A stretch of DNA of 8,012 nucleotides. Origin: an uncultured Clostridia bacterium. GTDB taxonomy: Bacteria; Bacillota; Clostridia; HGM11327. Location: contig CAJLXE010000062.1 in the NCBI GenBank assembly GCA_905210525.1, forward strand, positions 1 to 8,012. Direction: 5' to 3'. Within the stretch, counting starts at the first letter, position 1. Every line of letters begins with the position of its first letter. Under the pieces are notes generated by a model, which saw only the letters and a program-made list of their open reading frames with translations, had not been told where the DNA came from and did not search any database. The position numbers and the translations under genes are program-made. Shown here in pieces: positions 1 through 5,133 of the stretch.

Positions 1-753
1 GAAAACGGCCGAACCGCTTCCGCTCATCATTGCCGCCTTGCAGCCTTCCCTCAGCAGCATTTGTTTTGCCTGACCTATTTGTTCGCACTGTGCTATTGAG
101 ACTTTTTCCATTGCATTAAACATAACGTTTGTAAGTTCTCTGTCGTTATTTTTGAAATGCAATAAGAACTCATCAAAAGACGGACATTCCTCTTTTGGTT
201 CTTTGTCAATAAGGCTGTATATAAGCGCGGTAGAAAGTCCTTTGCACGGCTTTATTATTCTGAATTTATATTCCGTAACAGGTTCAAGCGGTTCAATTAT
301 ATCACCGATACCGCGTGCCGCGCACGCACCGCCATACACGAAAAAAGGCACATCCGCACCTATGGAAGCCGCTTTTGAAGCAAGCTGTTCCCTTGAAAAT
401 CCCAGTTCAAACATAGAATTAAGCGTTTTAAGCGTACACGCCGCATCCGAGCTGCCTCCGCCCAAGCCCGCTTCAACCGGAATGTTTTTCTCCACACAAA
501 TATCCACGCCGTACACACCGAGCGCTTCAGCCGCTTTATATATCAGATTATTACTGCCGCAGTCTATGTTGTAAATATTATTGTCAATACGGATACGTAT
601 ATCTTTTGAGTCCGTTTTTGTAAAAGTCAACGTATCGTAAATATCCACCGTCTGCATTACGGTTTCTATGTCATGATAACCGTCACTGCGTTTTTTCAGC
701 ACGTTAAGATACCAATTTATCTTCGCCGGAGCCTTTACCGTTAACGATTCCAT
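1..753 (-). CDS. ispE: 4-diphosphocytidyl-2-C-methyl-D-erythritol kinase (IspE), C-terminus cut by window edge
   Basis: IspE is the cytosolic GHMP-family kinase that phosphorylates the 2-hydroxyl of CDP-methylerythritol in the MEP isoprenoid pathway. Translating the minus strand from the ATG at 753 gives 251 codons that run off the window in frame. All three family motifs are visible: the N-terminal PAKINWYL (residues 9-16, with the expected catalytic Lys11), the ATP-binding loop GLGGGSSDAA (96-105) and the C-terminal GHMP loop MSGSGSAVF (243-251). GADVPFF (132-138) carries the expected catalytic Asp134. Family members are about 280-300 residues, so only some 30-45 residues should be missing. 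The start lies 6 nt after the degV stop. No Shine-Dalgarno is visible before it and the degV stop is in the same frame, so translational coupling to degV is likely. The trailing Tyr in the first motif replaces the more usual Phe/Leu, which looks unremarkable. The identification is firm. Confidence 0.96.
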   Translation of the reverse strand, partial: MESLTVKAPAKINWYLNVLKKRSDGYHDIETVMQTVDIYDTLTFTKTDSKDIRIRIDNNIYNIDCGSNNLIYKAAEALGVYGVDICVEKNIPVEAGLGGGSSDAACTLKTLNSMFELGFSREQLASKAASIGADVPFFVYGGACAARGIGDIIEPLEPVTEYKFRIIKPCKGLSTALIYSLIDKEPKEECPSFDEFLLHFKNNDRELTNVMFNAMEKVSIAQCEQIGQAKQMLLREGCKAAMMSGSGSAVF

Positions 754-759
754 ACAGCA

Positions 760-1623
760 TCAATTATCTATGTAAAGAATACCGAGTGTTCTGGGTCCGC
801 AATGGGAGAATACTACACATCCCGCGTGAGTATAGCATATTTCTGCGGGATTCAGCTTTTCTACCTCTGCTCTTGCTTTTTCGTAATCTCTGTCAGTAAT
901 ATCCGAACCGGGAACAATAGCGTTCGTAATAAAAACACGTGTTTTGTCTATGTCGTTCATTCCCGCAATAGTATCGTTTACGTATCCCATCAGACAGCGT
1001 TCAAAATTACCTCTGTACTTCTGATCCGATACCGTAACTCCGTCACGAACAACAAGGCGCGGTCTGAGTTTCAATATACCTGCCGCAAAGTTTTCAAGCG
1101 TTGTGCATCTTCCGCCCATATACAAGTAATCAACCGTATCAACAACAAAGCTTGCTCTTACCTTCGGCACAATGTGAGCCATATATTCCGCTATTTCATC
1201 GGCGTTACAGCCCGCAAGCATCATATCCCCTGCCTTGCAGACGATAAGTCCCGTGCCTGTTGACAGATTCAGTGAGTCCACAATATGAATACGCTCCGGT
1301 GCAACGGTTTCCGCCGCCAGCTTTGCAGACATATATGACGATGACATCTTGCTGCCTATACCGGTATATACAATATCGTAATCCTCCTCAATCCACTTTC
1401 TGAAGCAGTTTTCATAATCAAACACGGACGCAGCAGCTGTTTTGGGAAGCTTCTTTGTCTTCTGTACGTAATCGTATATGTCCTCCGGCTTAATATCCAC
1501 GCCGTCCTTAAACTCGTTTTCACCCAAATGAACCGACAAAGGTATTATATCAATATTATATCTGGAAATTAATTTATCGTTAAGATCCGCGGTACTATCC
1601 GTTAAAACTTTGACCTTACGCAT
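760..1623 (-). CDS. DegV family (EDD fold) fatty-acid-binding protein
   Basis: The product is a 287-residue cytosolic protein of the DegV family. Members bind a single fatty acid, and some (FakB) present it to the kinase FakA for phosphorylation and membrane lipid synthesis. Family marks are DSTADL at residues 9-14, a KTAAAS segment near residue 61 (the KTSQPS-like ligand loop), the GSKMSSSYMSA stretch near 90-100, VDSLNLSTGTG near 114-124, and a C-terminal CGPRTLGILY. The length matches the usual 280-290. I place the start at 1623 because GGAGG lies 4 nt upstream. A longer in-frame start at 1671 would put the first codons inside the promoter and adds an atypical N-terminus. No FakA-like kinase gene is in the window, so the FakB role is inferred only from the family. 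It is followed by ispE after 6 nt, making a probable two-gene or larger operon. Confidence 0.93.
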   Translation of the reverse strand: MRKVKVLTDSTADLNDKLISRYNIDIIPLSVHLGENEFKDGVDIKPEDIYDYVQKTKKLPKTAAASVFDYENCFRKWIEEDYDIVYTGIGSKMSSSYMSAKLAAETVAPERIHIVDSLNLSTGTGLIVCKAGDMMLAGCNADEIAEYMAHIVPKVRASFVVDTVDYLYMGGRCTTLENFAAGILKLRPRLVVRDGVTVSDQKYRGNFERCLMGYVNDTIAGMNDIDKTRVFITNAIVPGSDITDRDYEKARAEVEKLNPAEICYTHAGCVVFSHCGPRTLGILYIDN

Positions 1624-1659
1624 ATATCCTCCGTTTTTTGTCAATATTAAAGCAGATTT

Positions 1660-1688
1660 ATTATACAACAATAATTAAAATATTGCAA
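1660..1688 (-). promoter_or_regulatory. Promoter of degV-ispE (sigma-A type)
   Basis: On the minus strand a TTGCAA -35 (1683-1688) and a perfect TATAAT -10 (1660-1665) are separated by exactly 17 nt. This predicts transcription from about 1653 and a leader of about 30 nt before the GGAGG and ATG at 1623. It lies just downstream of the terminator of the preceding gene, so degV-ispE forms its own transcription unit. Confidence 0.75.
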
Positions 1689-1700
1689 GTATTTCGTTTT

Positions 1701-1730
1701 AAAAAAGCTTCGGCGCCGAATATGCGCCGA
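1701..1730 (-). terminator. Intrinsic terminator of the zinc-ribbon gene
   Basis: On the minus strand TCGGCGC (1724-1730) pairs with GCGCCGA (1710-1716) across a 7-nt loop, giving a GC-rich 7-bp stem. A run of six T residues (1701-1706) follows after a 3-nt gap. It begins about 20 nt after the stop codon of the upstream gene. There is no T-run on the plus side, so it works for minus-strand transcripts only. A competing self-complementary TTCGGCGCCGAA sits within the same element. Confidence 0.75.
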
Positions 1731-1751
1731 TACATTAAAACCCATACAAAA

Positions 1752-2144
1752 TTACGTTTTCTTTTTTATCTTTGCACCGCATCCGGGACACGTCGCCACA
1801 ACAGTGCCCTTGCCTCTCGGCACGCGCATGGAACGCCCGCAATTACGGCATTTGAAATACTTATATTTCCTTCTGCCCTTCAAATTTGTCCACAAGCGTC
1901 TTGTGCGGTTTTTTAACGGATTGTACAGTTTAAGAAAAAAATAGTTTTCTTTTTGCCTTGCCGCAATATTGCGCGACAGCATTCTGTACAGAAAAAACGC
2001 AAACAAAATAATATACATGACAGACACTATAAATGAAGGTACTATGAGCGAAACTATATTCAATATAATAAACAGGATTATAAACGCAAACGAAAGCTCA
2101 TCCGCACCGTAGCGTCCCTGCATAAATCTTCTCAACCAATTCAT
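1752..2144 (-). CDS. Small membrane protein with C-terminal zinc ribbon, function unknown
   Basis: The predicted protein has 130 residues. An N-terminal basic and aromatic segment precedes two hydrophobic helices (about residues 18-35 and 37-53). A strongly basic linker follows (about 54-98), then a four-cysteine zinc ribbon with Cys99-X2-Cys102 and Cys119-X2-Cys122. The last residues are Lys-rich. By the positive-inside rule the ribbon and both termini should face the cytoplasm, as a helical hairpin. No catalytic motif is visible. Proteins of this plan occur in Clostridia, but I know of no assigned function. The start is supported by GGGAG 8 nt upstream. The gene has its own promoter and terminator, so it is probably transcribed alone despite sitting between two house-keeping units. 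The ribbon could bind nucleic acid or a protein partner, but nothing in the sequence decides this. Confidence 0.85.
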   Translation of the reverse strand: MNWLRRFMQGRYGADELSFAFIILFIILNIVSLIVPSFIVSVMYIILFAFFLYRMLSRNIAARQKENYFFLKLYNPLKNRTRRLWTNLKGRRKYKYFKCRNCGRSMRVPRGKGTVVATCPGCGAKIKKKT

Positions 2145-2172
2145 AAAATCATCTCCCGATATTTATAATATT

Positions 2173-2201
2173 ATTTTACCACGTTAAATTTATAAATGCA
2201 A
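2173..2201 (-). promoter_or_regulatory. Promoter of the zinc-ribbon gene (extended -10)
   Basis: The minus strand has TTGCAT (2196-2201), a 17-nt spacer, and TAAAAT (2173-2178) preceded by TGG, which makes an extended -10 element. Transcription should begin near 2166, giving a leader of about 22 nt that includes the GGGAG ribosome binding site. Fourteen bases covering the -10 (2169-2182) are identical to those in the rpsF promoter. Confidence 0.7.
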
Positions 2202-2300
2202 CAGCCGCAAAAATATTTTTACATTCATGTCATTATAATTAAACATTAATATCACAATATAAGGCTTCCCGGCTTCATATTGACAGCTTTTCAAGGCAAC

Positions 2301-2332
2301 AAAACGGCTCCGGAACAGTTTTTCCGAAGCCG
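2301..2332 (-). terminator. Intrinsic terminator of the rpsF-ssb-rpsR operon
   Basis: On the minus strand CGGCTTCGGAA (2322-2332) pairs along its full 11 nt with TTCCGGAGCCG (2305-2315). One pair is a G-U wobble and the loop is 6 nt. TTTTGTT follows directly. On the plus strand the same position becomes a mismatch and no T-run follows, so the element is oriented for minus-strand transcripts coming from rpsR. Confidence 0.85.
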
Positions 2333-2345
2333 CTTATAAGCAAAT

Positions 2346-2375
2346 AAAAAGTCGCTGTAAAAAAACAGGGCTTTT
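2346..2375 (-). terminator. Weak second terminator-like hairpin after rpsR
   Basis: On the minus strand AAAAG and CCTGT pair with ACAG and CTTTT around a loop of six T residues. The stem has a mismatch and a bulge in its middle, and TTTTTATTTG follows. It lies about 50 nt before the strong rpsR terminator. The stem is AT-rich and interrupted, so it may be a weak backup or a processing site. It may also have no role. Confidence 0.3.
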
Positions 2376-2391
2376 CGTTGAGTGTGACGCC

Positions 2392-2429
2392 ATGCTTGTT
2401 TACATAGCATTATACTGTTTACACAGTAT
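2392..2429 (-). repeat. Two tandem 19-nt hairpin units with identical loops, 3' of rpsR
   Basis: Two adjacent 19-nt units (2392-2410 and 2411-2429) each form an inverted repeat and share the octamer TGTTTACA (plus strand) at the same place. The first has a 5-bp stem, ATGCT with AGCAT. The second has a 7-bp stem, ATACTGT with ACAGTAT. The stem sequences differ but pairing is kept in both. In rpsR mRNA both loop regions would read GUAAAC. The second unit begins at the last base read from the rpsR stop codon. The role is unknown. Confidence 0.5.
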
Positions 2430-2674
2430 TAGTCAATCTCATATGGGAGCAATGCAATATTACGTGCACGCATTATAGCTGTTGTAAGTTCTCTCTGATG
2501 CTTAGCACAGTTGCCCGTGATACGTCTGGGAAGAATTTTGCCGCGCTCCGTAACATACTTCTTAAGCTTATAAACATCTTTATAATCAATAGAAGCAGAC
2601 TTGTCCGCACAGAAGCTGCAAACCTTCTTTTTTCTCTTAATATTGCGAGGTTTCTTATCAACCATTTCTGTCAT
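2429..2674 (-). CDS. rpsR: 30S ribosomal protein S18
   Basis: S18 is a small-subunit protein that forms a heterodimer with S6 on the platform of the 30S particle. The 81-residue product contains the family core, DYKDVYKLKKYVTERGKI followed by LPRRITGNCAKHQR and ARNIALLPY, near the C-terminus. It is the zinc-binding (C+) form: Cys19, Cys22, Cys56 and probably His59 are in place. The basic N-terminal arm is typical. The start at 2674 has AGGA 6 nt upstream; a second ATG three codons later (2665) is possible. It follows ssb by 15 nt as the last gene of the rpsF-ssb-rpsR operon. Possessing only this C+ copy here says nothing about a zinc-free paralogue elsewhere. Confidence 0.97.
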   Translation of the reverse strand: MTEMVDKKPRNIKRKKKVCSFCADKSASIDYKDVYKLKKYVTERGKILPRRITGNCAKHQRELTTAIMRARNIALLPYEID

Positions 2675-2689
2675 ATCCTTTCCTGAAAA

Positions 2690-3112
2690 TTAAAACGGAA
2701 CTTCATCATCGATATCATCTACCGACGTGAACCCCGCAGGCGGAGCATTGTCATCCTGCGGATACGAATTACCCGCACCGGATGCACCCTGAGCGCCGTT
2801 CCAATCAACGATCGTTGCGTCGTCTGCCACAACTTCCGTAACATAGCGCTTCTGACCGTCGTTACCGTCATAAGAACGAGTTTGTATTCTGCCGCTTACC
2901 GCAACCCTTGCGCCTTTTTTAAGATGCTTGCTCAATGTTTCCGCAAGACCTCTCCATGCAACAACGGGAATAAAATCGGCATCGTACTGTCCATTTGCGT
3001 TTTTGTAGTTTCTGTTTACGGCAATCGTAAACGAAACGGATGCAATGCTGTTCGGCGTATAACGCAATTCCGGATCTCTCGTGAGTCTACCCAATAAAAC
3101 AACTTTATTCAT
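2690..3112 (-). CDS. ssb: Single-stranded DNA-binding protein (SSB)
   Basis: SSB coats single-stranded DNA during replication and repair and recruits partner proteins through its acidic tail. The 140-residue product opens with MNKVVLLGRLTRDPELRYT and continues with the OB-fold signatures VSFTIAVNR (near 26) and FIPVVAWRGLAE (near 47), then KKGARVAVSGRIQTRSY. The OB domain covers about residues 1-105. A short Gly/Ala/Pro/Asp-rich linker follows, and the protein ends in DDIDDEVPF, a slight variant of the canonical DDDIPF tip that binds RecO, RecQ and others. The linker is short compared with the roughly 165-180-residue enterobacterial and Bacillus SSBs, which is common in Clostridia. AAGGAG lies 8 nt before the ATG. 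The gene sits 15 nt after rpsF and 15 nt before rpsR. RecO, a known partner of the SSB tail, is encoded just upstream. Confidence 0.97.
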   Translation of the reverse strand: MNKVVLLGRLTRDPELRYTPNSIASVSFTIAVNRNYKNANGQYDADFIPVVAWRGLAETLSKHLKKGARVAVSGRIQTRSYDGNDGQKRYVTEVVADDATIVDWNGAQGASGAGNSYPQDDNAPPAGFTSVDDIDDEVPF

Positions 3113-3127
3113 GTCAAACTCTCCTTA

Positions 3128-3415
3128 TTACTCTTCTTCTCTTATTACAATGGATCTGATTATTGTATCGGAAACCTTGTATACATAGTCGAGAGCGTCA
3201 ACAGTCGCATTGTCGCCTGTAAAATTCACAACGACATAGTTACCTTCCGTATAATCCTTGATCTCGTATGCGAGCTTTTTAATGCCCCATTTATCGGTCT
3301 TTTCCACTTCACCGCCGTTGTTTTTGATTGTTTCTTCAACCTTTGCAACCGCTGCTTCCGTTGCCGCTTCATCAAGATCAGGACGAAGGATATAAACAGT
3401 TTCGTACTTTCTCAT
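3128..3415 (-). CDS. rpsF: 30S ribosomal protein S6
   Basis: S6 is a ferredoxin-like small-subunit protein that binds 16S rRNA as a dimer with S18. The 95-residue product has the standard layout. It starts MRKYETVYILRPDL, has DKWGIKKLAYEIKDYTEGNYVVVNF in the centre, and ends near VSDTIIRSIVIREEE. The length is typical. Its ribosome binding site AAGGAGGTG, 5 nt before the ATG at 3415, is the best in the window, consistent with high expression. It is first in an operon with ssb and rpsR, the arrangement found across most bacteria. A hairpin in its leader resembles the known S6:S18-binding autoregulatory element, so the operon is probably under feedback control by its own products. Confidence 0.97.
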   Translation of the reverse strand: MRKYETVYILRPDLDEAATEAAVAKVEETIKNNGGEVEKTDKWGIKKLAYEIKDYTEGNYVVVNFTGDNATVDALDYVYKVSDTIIRSIVIREEE

Positions 3416-3434
3416 AATTTCACCTCCTTATGGA

Positions 3435-3467
3435 CTTTACGGAGAACCCCGAAAAGGGATTCTCAAG
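3435..3467 (-). promoter_or_regulatory. rpsF leader hairpin, candidate S6:S18-binding autoregulatory element
   Basis: In the mRNA sense GAGAATCCC (3456-3464) pairs with GGGGTTCTC (3442-3450) around a UUUUC loop, giving nine pairs including one G-U. The 3' arm runs straight into CCGUA, and the flanking CUU (3465-3467) and AAG (3435-3437) can pair below it, leaving a CCG-containing bulge on the 3' side. A hairpin with a conserved CCG at a 3' bulge upstream of rpsF is the described S6:S18-binding leader motif, which mimics the 16S rRNA site. The hairpin ends about 10 nt before the Shine-Dalgarno. It is assigned by structure and place only. It is unlikely to be a terminator because no T-run follows. 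Confidence 0.6.
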
Positions 3468-3484
3468 GATCTTTTAACTGTATT

Positions 3485-3513
3485 ATTTTACCACAAAAAT
3501 ATTATTTTTGCAA
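3485..3513 (-). promoter_or_regulatory. Promoter of rpsF-ssb-rpsR (extended -10)
   Basis: On the minus strand TTGCAA (3508-3513) is followed after 17 nt by TAAAAT (3485-3490), preceded by TGG as an extended -10. Transcription should start near 3478, giving a leader of about 63 nt that contains the candidate S6:S18 hairpin. The spacer is almost filled by a perfect 17-nt inverted repeat (3494-3510). Confidence 0.75.
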
Positions 3514-3562
3514 TAGCCGTACAGCATCGGTTTTAACGCGTAAAACGTTTTATTGCTTTTAT

Positions 3563-4240
3563 TTACACATTATTTACATTTATCGCATCCTCGCCGGACA
3601 TCGTCAATTCGCCAAGCTTCATATCAAGCTGATCCGCATATATATGCGACAATATTTTATACGCTTCACAGGCGCCGTCAAGCTCTTCATTTTCGGACAT
3701 AGCCACTGAAATTCTTTTTCCGCTCAGGTATTCGCATATATCCGCAAGTTCTCTGCCGCCCTTGTATGTGTCCGCATATGTTTTAACGTCATATCCGAGA
3801 TAACAGAGCATATAAATGTAAAACTTAACCGCAGCGGAAGTCTGCCGTTTCACATTTCCCGACTCGCATTTGTCCAGAAGATCGAAAAACGCCACACAAA
3901 GAGCATAAAGCTTGCTTTTATTGTCGCTGTTTGCCGCCGCAATACGTATATTACTCACAATTCCCGAAGCAATACAGAACTTATCCGGATCGGTTTCTAT
4001 ATTTCTGAAGCCGCCGAGAACATTTCCGTCCTTTATTACATACATAGTTCCGTTACGGACGCACTCAAGAGACACAATCGCAAAAAGCTTTGTCAGCGGC
4101 AGAAAACGGCTCGTAAGGCGTCTTGCGCCCGACGCAAAAATATATTCCGTTCCGTTTTCGGGCGTAAGCAGTTCTATCACTCTGTTTGCGTCTCCTCTGT
4201 TCCGGGCGCCTATTATCAACCCTGTAACAATGTTGTTCAT
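3563..4240 (-). CDS. recO: DNA repair protein RecO (form without zinc finger)
   Basis: RecO helps load RecA onto SSB-coated DNA in the RecFOR gap-repair pathway and anneals single strands. The N-terminal OB-fold region shows the family pattern: TGLIIGARNRGDANRVIELL near residues 6-25, then FASGARR near 35-41. The helical part includes FFDLLDKCES (118-127) and the FYIYMLCYLGYD segment near 140-151. The position directly after era is the normal one. At 225 residues it is somewhat shorter than the usual 240-260. The Cys-rich zinc finger that follows the LGY motif in many RecO proteins is absent: residues 151-175 show only one Cys. The start is 2 nt after the era stop with no evident Shine-Dalgarno, so translation is probably coupled to era. 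Sequence conservation in this family is low, so the call rests on the N-terminal pattern plus context. Confidence 0.87.
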   Translation of the reverse strand: MNNIVTGLIIGARNRGDANRVIELLTPENGTEYIFASGARRLTSRFLPLTKLFAIVSLECVRNGTMYVIKDGNVLGGFRNIETDPDKFCIASGIVSNIRIAAANSDNKSKLYALCVAFFDLLDKCESGNVKRQTSAAVKFYIYMLCYLGYDVKTYADTYKGGRELADICEYLSGKRISVAMSENEELDGACEAYKILSHIYADQLDMKLGELTMSGEDAINVNNV

Positions 4241-4242
4241 AT

Positions 4243-5133
4243 TTATTTATAACCGAGAGAGCGCATTGTGTTTCCGTCGTTGCGCCAGTCCTCGCGCACC
4301 TTTACCCACAGTTTAAGATTAACCTGCATCGACAGCATATTTTCTATATCTGCTCTTGCCTTTGAACCTATCTGCTTGAGCATACTTCCGCCCTTGCCTA
4401 TAACAATACCCTTATGCGATTCTCTTTCGCAAAGTATGGTAGCTTCAATGTCCGTAATAGGTTTTCCATCTCTTTGCGACATTTTCACAATTTCAACACC
4501 TATTCCGTACGGTATTTCATCCGACAAAAGAGTTATTGCCTTTTCCCTTATTATTTCGGACACCACAAACTTTTCCGATTGATCCGTAAGATATTCGGGG
4601 TCGTAAAGCATAGGTCCCTCGGGAATATACTTCAGCACTTCGGGTACTATAAGCTCTGTATTTTTTGCGTCTTTTGCGCTTATCTGCATGACGGCCCTGA
4701 TATCAAGGCTTTTTTTGACCGTATCCGCAATCTGTGCCGCACGCGTTTTGGTTGCCCTGTCCATTTTGTTTTCAACAAGAATTATAGGCTTTTTTGTATG
4801 CTTAAGACCTTCTATTATCGATTCGTCCGCAGGCTGTATTCCCGCCGCGGCGTCAACCACAAACAGTATGCAGTCAACATCCTCCATTGTATCTTTCGCC
4901 GACTTCATCATATATTCGCCGAGCTTGTTTTTAGGCTTATGTATTCCGGGTGTGTCCACAAGTATTATCTGATAATCGTCTCCCATAAGAATACATTTTA
5001 TGCTGTTTCTTGTTGTCTGCGGCTTAGGGGAAACAATGCTTATTTTTTCATTCATAAGCGTATTTATCAATGTCGATTTACCGGCGTTCGGTTTACCTAT
5101 CACTGCCGCAAAGCCTGTTCTGAATTCACTCAT
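4243..5133 (-). CDS. era: GTPase Era, 30S ribosome assembly factor
   Basis: Era is a GTPase that binds the 3' end of 16S rRNA through a KH domain and acts in small-subunit maturation. The 296-residue product has every expected motif: P-loop GKPNAGKST (13-21), the switch region with PQTTRN (38-43), DTPG (60-63), NKMD (122-125) and SAK (152-154). The C-terminal KH type-2 domain carries the GKGG loop at 247-250 after HKGIVI, and the LWVKVREDWR tail. The length is typical. The start overlaps the end of ybeY by 8 nt, and the nearest purine-rich stretch, AGGA, is about 11 nt upstream, so translational coupling is likely. YbeY and Era both act at the 16S 3' end and are often encoded together. In Bacillus dgkA and cdd separate these two genes; here they are absent. 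Confidence 0.98.
   Translation of the reverse strand: MSEFRTGFAAVIGKPNAGKSTLINTLMNEKISIVSPKPQTTRNSIKCILMGDDYQIILVDTPGIHKPKNKLGEYMMKSAKDTMEDVDCILFVVDAAAGIQPADESIIEGLKHTKKPIILVENKMDRATKTRAAQIADTVKKSLDIRAVMQISAKDAKNTELIVPEVLKYIPEGPMLYDPEYLTDQSEKFVVSEIIREKAITLLSDEIPYGIGVEIVKMSQRDGKPITDIEATILCERESHKGIVIGKGGSMLKQIGSKARADIENMLSMQVNLKLWVKVREDWRNDGNTMRSLGYK

Noticed and set aside
152..574. Plus-strand 140-codon open frame
   Set aside because: It is antisense to ispE, whose three GHMP motifs read clearly on the minus strand.
802..1263. Plus-strand 153-codon open frame
   Set aside because: It is antisense to the DegV-family gene and has no domain signal.
1624..1671. Longer N-terminus for the DegV-family protein starting at 1671
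   Set aside because: The 16 extra codons would span the promoter -10 element, and the start at 1623 has GGAGG at 4 nt and begins with the normal family N-terminus.
2333..2391. Possible small RNA or mobile-element remnant between rpsR and its terminator
   Set aside because: Only a weak hairpin is visible. There is no separate promoter, terminal repeat or target duplication, and the stretch reads as an rpsR 3' untranslated region.
2473..2686. Two 62-codon frames overlapping rpsR on both strands
   Set aside because: They are shadows of rpsR, which is conserved along its whole length including the zinc ligands.
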